Source of the DNA: Lingula anatina
Taxonomy: Eukaryota > Brachiopoda > Lingulata > Lingulida > Lingulidae
Length of the DNA: 64,000 nucleotides
Direction of reading: 5' to 3'
Assembly (NCBI RefSeq): GCF_001039355.2
Contig: NW_019775644.1
Location: 1-64,000, forward strand
The translations under genes and the position numbers were made by a program. Each line of letters opens with the position of its first letter. The first letter of the stretch is position 1. The notes under the pieces are model-generated. The model did no database searches. It saw only the letters and a list, made by a program, of their open reading frames with translations, and was not told where the DNA came from. Below, piece by piece: positions 27,757-45,950 of this stretch.

Positions 27757-30700
27757 CAACTGTACAGGTGAATAAATTAATAAACAAATATATACATAAA
27801 AATCAAACAAATTTTAATTCTCTTTCCTTCATAAAAAAAAATAATAATAAAGGAATGTAAAAACTGAAGTGCATTGCATGCTAAACTCTACAACAGCACA
27901 GCATTTCAATATGGCATCTACATGCAGAAGCCATGCTATTGAAGCACACATCACACAGATGTATCACAGCCCACTCACCTGCTGGTTTGGTTGCTGTGGT
28001 GACGGTGATGTGGGAGTGGGTCTCTTGATAGTACTGCCAGGAGGAAGGTCAAGGTTGAAAGGTTCATCTGCCAAGAAAGACAAACAGAATAACCTCAACC
28101 TGAGCTAAGTGTGTTTTAAATTTGAGTTAATTAAATTTTTTGGTTTCTTTTGTTTATTCTTGTTCTGTATGATGAAGAGGCATAATTATCTCTTATTTTC
28201 CTCTTGCTCACTAACTAAATTCATAATTCATGAATAACACAGGACTACTACTACTACGCCAAAGTTCAAACGTTAAGATTTTTACGCATAATTTTTTTAA
28301 ATTCTATCAAATATTATTGAAATATAAGCACTGTAAAAAAAATTATTTTCCATAGCTAAAACTATAGCTAAGACTATATCTTGCTTTTATGACCAATTCA
28401 AGATATGTGGAATTACATGAACACAATTTGCAATACCAGATAACAGTTTCTGTTTTATAAATTTACAAAAGATTCCCATAAGCCTAAAGGGCTGAGTGTG
28501 TATGTACAAGACCCAACGATATAAAACATAACTTAAATACTAATGGGTAAGAGTCTCCTCACCTGTAAGTGTTGTATATGGCATCAGGGAAGGTGGCAAA
28601 CTGTCTGGCAGTTCTATTTCATTTCTCCTCAGCACAACTAAATGCATTGCTGTACAAAACTCCTCTAAAGATAAAGCACCATCTTTATTGACATCAGATA
28701 ACCTCCTGTAAAATATAATTAATCCCAAGACTGAAATTTTTCTAAAAAAAAATAACGTACCATTGATAGCAGATGAAAAAATAAATAATAAAACTCTACC
28801 TTTATCCAACACAATATCACGCCATTTTAAGTAATACTAGATGAAATACTGAGGATCACAGAAATTTATGTGAACAGCATAACGTCCTGGGAAAAAATGT
28901 CCTACATTTAAATTTATATACATATAATATTCTGTAAAATACCTCACAAAAAGCAGCATCACTTACCAAATCTTAGAAAGGACATCATTTGGCAACTTGG
29001 ACTTTTCGAAGAAATCTTTTGCAACAGCACCTACAGAGATACAAAAATGAGTTTGGTATCAATCATTAAAGTCATTGTGTTTTGTTGTATTTTCTCCTGA
29101 GCCTGTTCATTTCTACATTTCACGTATTACAAGTCAATATTGATACTAACCAGATTCACTATCAAAATACAATGCCTCACCTAATATAACTCCATTCAAA
29201 TCAGGTTGTAGTGTCCTGAACTGTTTGACATAATATTCCTTCTGCTCATCAGAAATCATCCATATATCTTCTACACTGTCTGTGTCTGAGCTGTTCACAT
29301 CAGAGGAATCCAGCTTGTTACTACTAGCATCAGAAGAAAAACGAGCCCACTGCTTGCCACCGTGGTCTACATCATCATGCGATATCAAACCTGGAAAAGA
29401 ATGACTAGTTTAGAGTTCAGTTAAGTAAGCAAAAGGGAAAAAATGAACAACTCTGTTCTAAATCATTAAGAGATTTTACAACTGTAAAAGGACAAATCCT
29501 TTCACTGAGAGTTAGACAAACATCACAAAAAAAAAATTAATTAAAACTTACAACTGCATGCACTATATCTTTTAATCATGGTAATGGATTCTTTTCACTG
29601 TATCATGAAATGTGGCTTGAAATGTCATTCATCCTCCAGGCTTCAAACAATGTTAATCCAGGTATCTTTCTCCACTGCTATCAATATACATCAGAAGTAG
29701 GATGTCACCAATATCCTGGTGTTTTGAAGATGTACATAATTCCAATACTCTAATAAAATCTTTAATTAGATTTTGGAGAGGAAGAAAGGCATACCTTGTA
29801 TATCCTGATCCTGCTCATTCCTATCCTCAAAAGAAGCCCATCCTTTCTCTAACTGTGTTCCACCATCCTGCGTAGCATTATTATAGCTGTCATTGGTTTG
29901 TGGAGCCTTGTGTTGGCTGTTGGGAGATAGGGGAGGGCTCTGCACTGGGGTCTTGGTGGTATTTGGGGACTCGGGCTTAGCTGGCTAGAAAATGACAAAA
30001 GAGATCAAGGTTAGATTATGAAAAAAGATAGCCATGCTCCATGGACAAAGTCTACATAAAGAGGATGCAGAATTAAGTTTTAACACTGTAAGATATATAG
30101 GACATGGTTAGATTTTTCTGAGTTGTTACAGCACAGCTCTCCACACACCAAAATGCAGAATAGATTAACCAAATCAAATCTTACTCATCTCTAGTCTAGA
30201 TAAAAAACTACTTGAGACGAGTAAAAACAACTTCCCCTTTCTTAAATTCTACTAAAAGTCTATGCTATCATTTCTCATTCATAATATCATATCATCTTTT
30301 AAACTCTAAACAAGGTAATTCCAAACCTTTTAACTTGTTTTTTCTACATTTAACATAGCTGTTTACTCAACTCCATGTTAAGTGAAATAATTTTCGTTCA
30401 TAAATATTTTATATTATATCTGATTTGTTGCTTTTTTTACATATTACACTTCTTTTGATTCTACTCTTTGTCCATTGAAATAATTTTCTATCACAAATAT
30501 TTCATATAAACATTATATCTGATTCATTACCTGTGGCTGTAATGGCTGAGGAGATTGTACGGGATTTGAGTGCACCTCTACCCCTGTTGCTGCTGGTGGT
30601 GGTACTGCTGCTGTTGAAGGTATAACCCCTCCAGGCCCCACAGGTCTCTCCCTTGTTGAGCCCCTGCTGTGCTTTGGTGGTGGTGGTAACTGGCCTGCTG

Positions 30701-32086
30701 GCTGCTGGCCAGAAGATCTATAGACCAAAAAAATATTAATAATATTCAATTAGCATCTTTGACTGTCTATAATATATATGAAACTGAATCATGGTAATTT
30801 ACTTGGGCACAGTAGGAGTCACCTTATATGGAGATACTGTGGCTTGTATGGTGAGGATAGAAATCCAGTGCCTTTTTAGTTATTTACAACACGGGCTGCA
30901 TCTAGCACCATCTTGACTAAAACAGTTTAAGGGCTTAATCTAGAAAGTCCACCATTTGCTTCCATACACACTATATTCCCTGAGACAAATGGTAAACACA
31001 ATAAATGAGAGTACAGGTTTATGCAGAAATAACATAGCCTTGGACATAAAAGCATTTTTATTAAATAATGCTGGATACATTCAAAGCAAGTAAAAAGTAA
31101 AGGGATATATATTTCAAAAAGAAGTTAATGGCCTAAGAGTGGGAAACACTTATGTAGTCATATAGGATCAGATTCCAGTCAATCAGTTTCTTGAATAGTA
31201 TTTTTTTATTGCAGATTAATTAAAGACTGTCACTTACTTGTCAATCTCAGACTTTGGCTGATTGAATCCTTGTTGAACTGGCGTAGTTCTCGGCTCTGCA
31301 TAAAATAAAATCATTGATTATTTTGTGATGTCTTACATGAATAAAAGAACATATTAAAATACAAAGGCATATATATATATATATTGAAGACTTCTTGATA
31401 AAACAAGGAAAGAAGCATATATAGTTAATACTGATCAGGAATATCTCTTAACCACATATCCTGTTGAATGAAGAAAGGAAATCAACCTTTGATTAGTTGG
31501 AGAGACAAAAGATTAATTTTGTCAGTTTTAATACAATGTCTTGGTTTACTGTTACAGCCATCAAGAATGTTTTAGTATAGCTCAATATGAGCTCTCACCT
31601 TGGTCAGTTTGCTTGTTAAACACTGGCAGGGGGATTTCTTTTCCTGTAAAAAAAAATGTTGTATCATTGTAGACAAAACCTTCAAACTATACTTTCTTAA
31701 GTTAGAGGTAGGTATCCGTAAAAATCAGCACAAAATCTTGTAATATTACAAGACAGAACTTGGGTAAATGTGATGTTTGAAAAATTTCCCTTTAGATAAG
31801 ATTAAAGACAATAACGACAATCTACACCATGTGCACACCTTCGTCCCAATCCCCTCCTTCCACGGAATGCCTACAGCATAATAGGGTAAAAGTATATGAT
31901 TGTTTTGTATTCAATTCTATAAATACAAATAAATTTATGGGTCCCTCACCTGCATTGAAGCTCTCCAGTTTGGTGGGCAATCCACTCTGAGCAGCAGCTA
32001 TCAGTTTGAGAGCAATATAAAACTGACTTCTGCCAAAATGACCTAATCTCTGAGCTCCACATAGCTCTGTTATCTGAAAACAAAAC

Positions 32087-32119
<33 letters not shown>

Positions 32120-34420
32120 TAATGTTATGCCTCTTATAAATAATTGGCACAAGTACATTAGAAAGCATCAAAACAAAAGGTATTTAAGACAACACTTAAA
32201 CAATGCTTTTAGTTTTTGGACTAAGCTTAACGTACCAGTAAAATGAACTCACACAATGTGAAAATCAAAGTTTAAAATACAATCAAAGAAAAAACACACA
32301 TTAGTTCATGCTAAAGGTACTATGGCACTTGTGGCATTGCAATAGAAACCCCTATAAAATTGCTTGGATTGGGATTATACTGGATGAAATTATATGAATC
32401 ATCAAAGTATGATATACATGTATATATGAGAGTCGCAGAGCTGCATTTACTACATACACATCAGGATGCTATAAGCTTAAACTTGCATTACCTTGGGGTC
32501 AATTAATTGGTTTCTATCGTGACTTTATGATAATTTTGCATATAAATTATTATAATAACCTGCTAAATAACATGATCCACAGGATATTGCCTACAGTAAA
32601 GCTCTTATTTTTGACAACTGTTTGTGATATATGGTGTATATTGGATGAAAGTCTCAGTATTAACTTTTCAAGACCAATATACTGTTATCTTTCAACATTC
32701 ACTCTTGTAAGACAGTACTATGCATAACCTTTCAAATAACAATATGTTATGATTGTCAGGATAGTGAATCCTTAGAATTATATAATTTGCTATAACAAGA
32801 TCATAAAATCATGTTCATGAGCACTATCCATCAAAGATTTACAAAAAAATACTGTCTACAAACAAATCATCCTTAACAGAGAAAGAGAGAAAAAAAGATT
32901 TTCCTCGTCTACATCATATGTCCAGGATGTTCAGAGCCTAGCAAAAAGATCTCTCAAAGCACCAATATTTCCAATTCATTGCCTTTGAAACATTGCAACA
33001 AATTGATTTCTATTGAGGTCCCTAAGCTGTGATGCATACATTCACATTATACTCCCCACCCTTCATTAAAGAAATCCATAACTCTGCATTAACCAAGGCA
33101 TCAACTTCTATGCCACTGGCCATCAATGGGAAAGCAATCTAGGTGGGAAAAATATCACACTTCACAGGCTCACACTTGGAACATTGTGACAAAATTGATC
33201 AATTACACAATCCCATTTTAATTACAGTTTGTTTGCAAAATTCTTCTTCTTTACAAAAGCAAATGCTTAATGGCAGACTTTCAATCTGGTCTTTTTTGTA
33301 GATCAGTGCTTTTCGATATAGACTCTTCCTTAGATCCCATCATTGGTCTATGTGGATGAACCCAACTCTGTAGGTACTCTTGCTGACTGCAATCAGCTTA
33401 ACTGAATGACATGCATCCTGGCATTAAGTAGAATGCAGAAAAGGTGATGATTGAAGAACTACATTGGAAATAATAAAAGGCATATAATTCCCTTACTCTG
33501 ATTGCAGTCAGCAAGAGTCCCCACAGAGTTTGGTTGATACATGTCTAAGTCTATGGCAATGGGGTCTTAGTCTGTATATGGAAACTGCTGCATCTCTACC
33601 AGCCAAGACCAGGTCTTGACAACTTGTAACCCATCTAACCCTTGGCAGAACAAGCCTTATCCTGGCCATGCATGCTATCATGCAACTCCCTTGGGTGTGC
33701 CATATCAAGGGCAACCCACGGCAGCATACCAATTTGCCATGATACAGATAGTGAATCCATATATGTTATCATGCCAAAAGCTATGTGCATTGGTACATTT
33801 CCAAATTCAAATGAGATATCTAGACCCTTATTATGGTGTAGGTTTCTTATATAGAATTACTAGTAACTACCAAACACTTGTTCAATTTAAAAATTTCAAA
33901 AAATAAATAACCTCCTTTTCCTTTTATACATATTACTGTGCCACAGATTATTCCCTTTGCTTCTGTATAATTTACTACCAACTACTGTTTCAGGGGATAA
34001 AAAAGCTTGATTTTTAATCCAATGGCCTCTGGGAATATTCAGTTACTAGCAAGCACAACATCATGACTACCAGCATAGTGCAATAGAACAAGGTCAATAG
34101 AGTTCCCAAGAAGAAATAATTGTTATATTTCATCTTTTCATCAGCTAGACTTTTCTAATATCACAGATTCTAGGCATAATTATTAATGGCACTATTGGTT
34201 GAGAATGTTATTTGCCTTTTGGAAATGTATAAACACAGCTATCTACAAAGAAAATATGGAAAAGGAAGTCAAAAAGACCATCTCTACCTGGTGGCATTCC
34301 TACTCATGCATGAACTGCTGTGACATTTACAAATATATCCCATGATAAATTACTTCATTATGTGGTGACTAACCACTGGCACGGTTGCCTCCTTTTCATC
34401 TATTCCTCAGGTTAGGTTCT

Positions 34421-34466
<46 letters not shown>

Positions 34467-36048
34467 TGTGTATACGCATACTGTCTGCATGTGTAAGCCA
34501 TAAATATCTGACAACTTTTATCTATGGTATACATGTACAGATGATAAACATGTAAATTTCAAATATATATAATGTATTCTAAACTAGAATATTTAAGCTG
34601 CTATTATTCCTTCTTTCTATATCGATGTATGATACAACAATCAGTTTAACAATTCTGTATGTCTAAAAAAGGGTCAAAGACCTTAAAAGGATGAAAAGGA
34701 TAAACAGTTACTAGTATACACAAATAATTATCAAAATAAGCACACTCAAACAATCCTATTTATGAAACCCCAGGTTACTTATAAAATCTTCAATAACTTA
34801 TTAACAGCTGATACAAAAATAAAAATCGAAATCAATATCATGAATAGCCCAGGAAAAACACCTAACCACTAGAGTCTCACAACCACTGATTAATAAAAAT
34901 GACATTTATCAAAAGCCAACAGTAAATGTCAATGCTTTAAATATCGCTCTGTATGTAAAAGCAATATTCAAGAGTCTTGCTGGTTTACAATAAATAACTA
35001 AGGTAGATTAGCTTCCGAGAAAGTTGACATTGAAAGATATGTTCTACATCCATCTTTCAGTGTGTGTTAGTTAGTATTACGCTGCAGACATGGAAACTTT
35101 ATTAGGTTTTGCTACCTAAACTTAAGACTATCACAACCTATAGAGGAAGAACTGTATGTGAAATTAAAATCACCCTTTCTTTGCAGCATATGAAAATGAA
35201 CACGTAAGCAGCTTATGAAATTGTTTAGAAAGTGCTCAAAACATTTCCCATGCAAATGTATACCAACGGCTGAACGCTTGTCTGGGTGGCCGAGACACAA
35301 ATGTACCAAAACTCTTGTGTTTGTCTGCATATGGGCAATTATTCCAATTACATCAGTTCTATGTGCTAGAGTGTGACAGAACCTTTAGATTGGGGCATCA
35401 AAGAGAGGTTGCTAAAAGGGACTCATACACTATACATACATTTTGACTAGCAAATGGCACTAGAACACCATGATGTTTATGGCTTACTATCTGAATGTTC
35501 ATTTCTATTTATGTCATGTGATAAACAGCTGCCTTTAAAATTTAAATAAATAGTAATATCTTGTTGCTAATAGTAATTCATTCCTGCTGCAAGCTGAACT
35601 GGTGAAAATTTTAACATTCCCAGCAATGCGGAAAGGCCAAGCCTTCTCAGCATTGTAATGTAAGGACACTGGATTAAATTACGAAAAAAAATCACTATTT
35701 CTAGTCTGATTCTATAAATATGTTTATATTTTGCAATTTAATAATTTATTACAAATATTATAATATTATTTCTGTCATTAAACCCATTTTAAGTACAACA
35801 CTCGATTACCATTTCTTACATCTATGGGCACTCAATGACACAGTTAACCCAGCTTAAATTTCAACATGTCAAATATAAAGTAATGCAAGAAAAGTATACT
35901 CAACTACCTGGTGTAAAATATCAGGTTGTAATCCGGATGCAATAAATAGTTCTGTAGCTTTAGCCCTTGTCACTTTCTGGTTGCTGTCAACGTCGCACAT
36001 CTGAAACAGCTCATTGTAATACCGAAGCTCCTGATCACTTAGCTCCAT
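20238..36048 (-). CDS. REPS1: RalBP1-associated Eps-homology protein (REPS1/2)
   Basis: Twenty-two exons in frame, 795 residues, close to the length of human REPS1: 35908-36048, 31950-32073, 31599-31643, 31238-31295, 30531-30717, 29795-29984, 29181-29390, 28967-29030, 28563-28705, 27979-28067, 27021-27122, 26683-26764, 25950-26165, 25859-25888, 24995-25090, 24193-24300, 22755-22813, 21986-22111, 21611-21656, 21325-21365, 20649-20710, 20238-20406. EH1 spans residues 1-95 ([20 protein letters not shown]). EH2 spans about 285-380 ([24 protein letters not shown]) with a canonical calcium loop [12 protein letters not shown]; the EH1 loop [12 protein letters not shown] is degenerate. Proline-rich linkers and a microexon (RPRPVPRPF) follow. 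The C-terminal coiled coil ends EHLRPFSNT, like vertebrate REPS. By homology it links Ral/RalBP1 signalling to clathrin endocytosis through NPF ligands. The start has G at -3 and +4. Confidence 0.94.
20599..20622. repeat. AC dinucleotide microsatellite
   Basis: A run of AC repeats in a REPS intron, just left of the exon at 20649-20710. Confidence 0.9.
22814..24192. other. REPS intron 16, hosts a coding relic
   Basis: A 1.4-kb intron between in-frame REPS exons. Most of it is AT-rich and empty, but 23631-24052 holds two overlapping minus-strand frames that read like real protein and are annotated separately. Confidence 0.7.
23631..24052 (-). pseudogene. Frameshifted protein-coding relic of unknown family inside a REPS intron
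   Basis: Two minus-strand frames join end to end across a run of seven A near 23841-23847. The upstream frame reads [19 protein letters not shown], then [20 protein letters not shown], and ends HHFVIEKK. One base shifted, the text continues as [38 protein letters not shown] and [15 protein letters not shown] before a stop. The composition (Cys, His, Trp, balanced charge) is unlike the lysine/asparagine-rich random frames elsewhere in this intron. I do not recognise the family. It could be a broken retrocopy, a fragment of an element, or an unplaced exon hit by a sequencing error in the homopolymer. Confidence 0.4.
24551..24608. repeat. Long AT dinucleotide microsatellite
   Basis: An uninterrupted run of about 29 AT units in a REPS intron, the longest dinucleotide tract in the window. 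Confidence 0.95.
25495..25529. repeat. CA dinucleotide microsatellite
   Basis: CA repeats with a few interruptions in a REPS intron, left of the 30-base microexon. Confidence 0.9.
27243..27374. repeat. 66-bp tandem duplication in a REPS intron
   Basis: Two adjacent units begin ATTTTTGGGGACAGGAATTT and differ by only a few substitutions (for example CAGATTTAAATG against CAGATCTAAATG). The high identity points to a recent event. Confidence 0.9.
27531..27757. repeat. Poly(C)/poly(A) run and AAAT microsatellite
   Basis: A C-run followed by an A-run near 27533-27559, then a tetranucleotide AAAT array of about 45 bases at 27710-27757. Both are in the REPS intron between the exons at 27979-28067 and 27021-27122. 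Confidence 0.85.
33301..33594. mobile_element. Foldback/MITE-like element, family A copy 2, in REPS intron 1
   Basis: Left arm of about 96 bases (33301-33396) and right arm of about 96 bases (about 33498-33594) are inverted copies. The inner parts are nearly identical: CTCTTGCTGACTGCAATCAG against CTGATTGCAGTCAGCAAGAG. The 100-base spacer contains CTGGCATTAAGTAGAATGCA, which matches the middle of the element at 1071-1314. No protein-coding capacity. Confidence 0.72.
34424..34471. repeat. TG dinucleotide microsatellite
   Basis: TG repeats with single interruptions in REPS intron 1. Confidence 0.9.
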
Positions 36049-36461
36049 GGCAAATACTGCTTGCTTCCAACTGTTACGTTTTCGTCATCTGAAAAGTAAT
36101 ATAAATATTCACATTCCTGATATTATGTGGAACATAACAATGCCCTGATCAATGGGGATGGGACCCTCACATGGCCTCCATCTTGTATAAGTGCCCGGAT
36201 GTTGATGATTCTCCTCCCATTTTCTGTTGAGTTCAAATGAAATGCAACCGCCCTTCCTTTAGGCACAGAAAGAGAAAAATTACATCCTCATGGCACATGA
36301 TACTGATCTACTTCATACTCTGTGAAAAAATATTGATTTATTTTATACCCACAATTCTTAGTATTTGGCGCGGTTTCGTGCGCATGTCTTTGTTTCTCGC
36401 ACCTCGATTGTCAACAATTTTACGATTTTTTGCATAATTAACAACTGAAACCGTAGCAAAA
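36049..36461. promoter_or_regulatory. Bidirectional REPS / RBBP4 promoter with E2F-type site
   Basis: Only 413 bases separate the REPS ATG (minus) from the RBBP4 ATG (plus), so both core promoters and 5' UTRs must lie here. TTTGGCGC at 36364-36371 is a perfect match to the E2F consensus TTTSSCGC, about 91 bases upstream of the RBBP4 ATG. GGCCTCCATCTTG near 36174-36186 resembles a YY1 site. No TATA box is positioned convincingly. Confidence 0.65.
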
Positions 36462-44139
<7,678 letters not shown>

Positions 44140-44448
44140 TGAAGTGAAAATTTTACTGCTGCTGATGTCAGACATTTAAAATTGATTTGATATGTAAAAA
44201 CAGGAAGATTGGTCAATTTTTGAACAGTGTTGGATGAATTTTTTTCCTGGAAAACGTGGACTTTTTATCTTGAGTATGCAAGCTTACAAAATACATTAGG
44301 ACTAGATGTAATAGTACTATTTGATCGTCCTTGAAGCTGATACTGCACAACTTATAAGATATGGTAAAATGGATTGGATCTGTACATAGTAAAGCTTTAG
44401 TGAATAGAGTGAATGATCTGCGATTGTATGGATTTTTCTACCATGAAA

Positions 44449-44454
44449 AATAAA
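44449..44454 (+). terminator. RBBP4 poly(A) signal, proximal
   Basis: AATAAA about 310 bases after the RBBP4 stop, inside the first copy of a duplicated block (GTATGGATTTTTCTACCATG). Confidence 0.65.
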
Positions 44455-44539
44455 GATGGGGAAGTGTTATTGATAACTACGCTTCACTTAATTAAGTGAA
44501 AGAACCTTCTGCGAATGTATGAATTTTCCTACCATGTAA

Positions 44540-44545
44540 AATAAA
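44540..44545 (+). terminator. RBBP4 poly(A) signal, distal
   Basis: A second AATAAA 91 bases beyond the first, inside a diverged copy of the same block (GTATGAATTTTCCTACCATG). It suggests alternative polyadenylation. Confidence 0.6.
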
Positions 44546-44754
44546 GATGGAGAACCAGTTTTGGAGTATTATGTTTAACTTGATTGAATGTCGTCCTGTT
44601 TTTTGGGAAAGAGTCGCCAAGCGGACCAGGTATTTCTCATTGTGAGGAATGCGCTACGGTTCAGTTCAGTGCATGTTATTGAGAATGGTTGCCTCTGACC
44701 CCGCAAGTAGTGGCTCAACTGTGTGTATTGTGTTAATGTTGTCATAATAGCTGT

Positions 44755-44842
44755 CCAATGAAAGCGGCGTACTGAGACACACCTCCAGTCATGGGTCGCT
44801 GATTGGTCAATGTAAAAGGGGCTGTGTTGCTTCCAGTATAAA
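44755..44842 (+). promoter_or_regulatory. Candidate UCP core promoter (CCAAT, ATTGG, TATAAA)
   Basis: CCAAT at 44755-44759, an inverted CCAAT (ATTGG) at 44802-44806 and TATAAA at 44837-44842 are spaced as in a classical TATA promoter, pointing toward the UCP gene. A start site would be expected near 44867. A strong donor (CAG|GTAAGT) at 45034 would end a noncoding first exon. Confidence 0.5.
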
Positions 44843-45950
44843 TCGCTGGATGGAGTAAATATAATATTTGATATACTGAAGAATCGAAAAACAGTCGCCA
44901 TTGCTTTTAAGGTAATCTTTTTTTACAAGTTTGTTCACACAGTTAAAAAAACGTTGATTTGATGCTGGATTTCTTTAGTGTTTGGCCAACCTACGTGCTT
45001 TGGGACTCCGTCTGGTTTTTTAAATAAATCCAGGTAAGTGTTACAGATTTAAGTGAAAGAAAACGGGAAAGGTACGATAACTTTATCTGAACAATTCACG
45101 CTTCTCAGAAAGTGTCCTAATGCAGCCTTGCACCAAAATTTTATGGAACCTATTCAATGACGGCTATTGTTTACCTTGTTTGTTTTACCCCTTTGTCAGG
45201 TGAAGAGGATAGTTTGGCTATAGCAGCGACTGAACCTATTGTCTCATTTCATACTGTTTACACATTTTCTATTTCCGAATGATTAAAATGAACTTTGAAC
45301 TTAGCATTTATACACTGCACGACAGTAAAATCTCAATACAGTTAAATGAGTGGGAAAGGTACCATGAAAGGGATGTTGCTGGGTTGATACGATCAATTAA
45401 AGAAATGGACTTTGGACCGTATGTGGATCTCTATGTGTAATGCGTGTATACGTGGGGAAATAAGGCCAAGTCATCTGCCCTTGATGCATGGTTATTACCA
45501 TAATTAACCTGGAATGTCACATTTAACTATGTAACTCTTATCATGTGAAAGACTGAGCTCACAAAAAATTTGGGAGCAGACTTGCAGTGTGAAAATATTC
45601 AATGCGCAGTTGTCAAGAATAACCTTCTCAAATATATGTATATATCACTAAGTCATGTCTGTTAAAAAGACTATTAACATTCCCATCTGTGTTTACTTAT
45701 ACAGGTGTTTCCCGCCAGTTGTGGCGAGGCGTGACCCAAGCTAATGTCACTTCGATCTGCAGAATCACTTATGTTTGTGCACGTTTTTGTTTTCATCACG
45801 GGGAAACTGACGTTTGATTTAAGCGAGCACAATTCCTACGCTGTTCATTATATCGCCTCTATACGCGTTATTTTGTAGGTTTAAAGGACGCGTAAAGCAG
45901 TCTTAAATGTTGTGTATTATATATTACAGTATTTTAGATAACTGGTAATC
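44843..45950 (+). other. UCP 5' UTR/leader intron region
   Basis: No long reading frame. Possible leader splice sites are a donor at 45034 (or 44912) and acceptors ending at 45703 (TTATACAG) or 45929 (TATTACAG). TTTCCCGC at 45708-45715 also fits the E2F-type consensus. Confidence 0.45.

Larger units (their letters stand above)
32074..35907. other. REPS intron 1 (3.8 kb), no coding exon seen
   Basis: Separates the two exons of EH domain 1. It contains a TTA microsatellite (about 32089-32117), the foldback element at 33301-33594 and a TG microsatellite (about 34424-34471). Frames of 66-96 residues here have no recognisable homology. Confidence 0.7.

Noticed and set aside
33508-33906. Overlapping frames of 70-96 residues on both strands in REPS intron 1
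   Set aside because: They overlap the right arm of a foldback element and its flank. Nothing protein-like is conserved in them.
35112-35330. 72-residue minus-strand frame in REPS intron 1
   Set aside because: Reads slightly protein-like but has no recognisable motif and no partner exon; kept as probable chance.
44575-44901. 108-residue minus-strand frame over the UCP promoter
   Set aside because: No domain, and the interval has a good promoter interpretation on the other strand.
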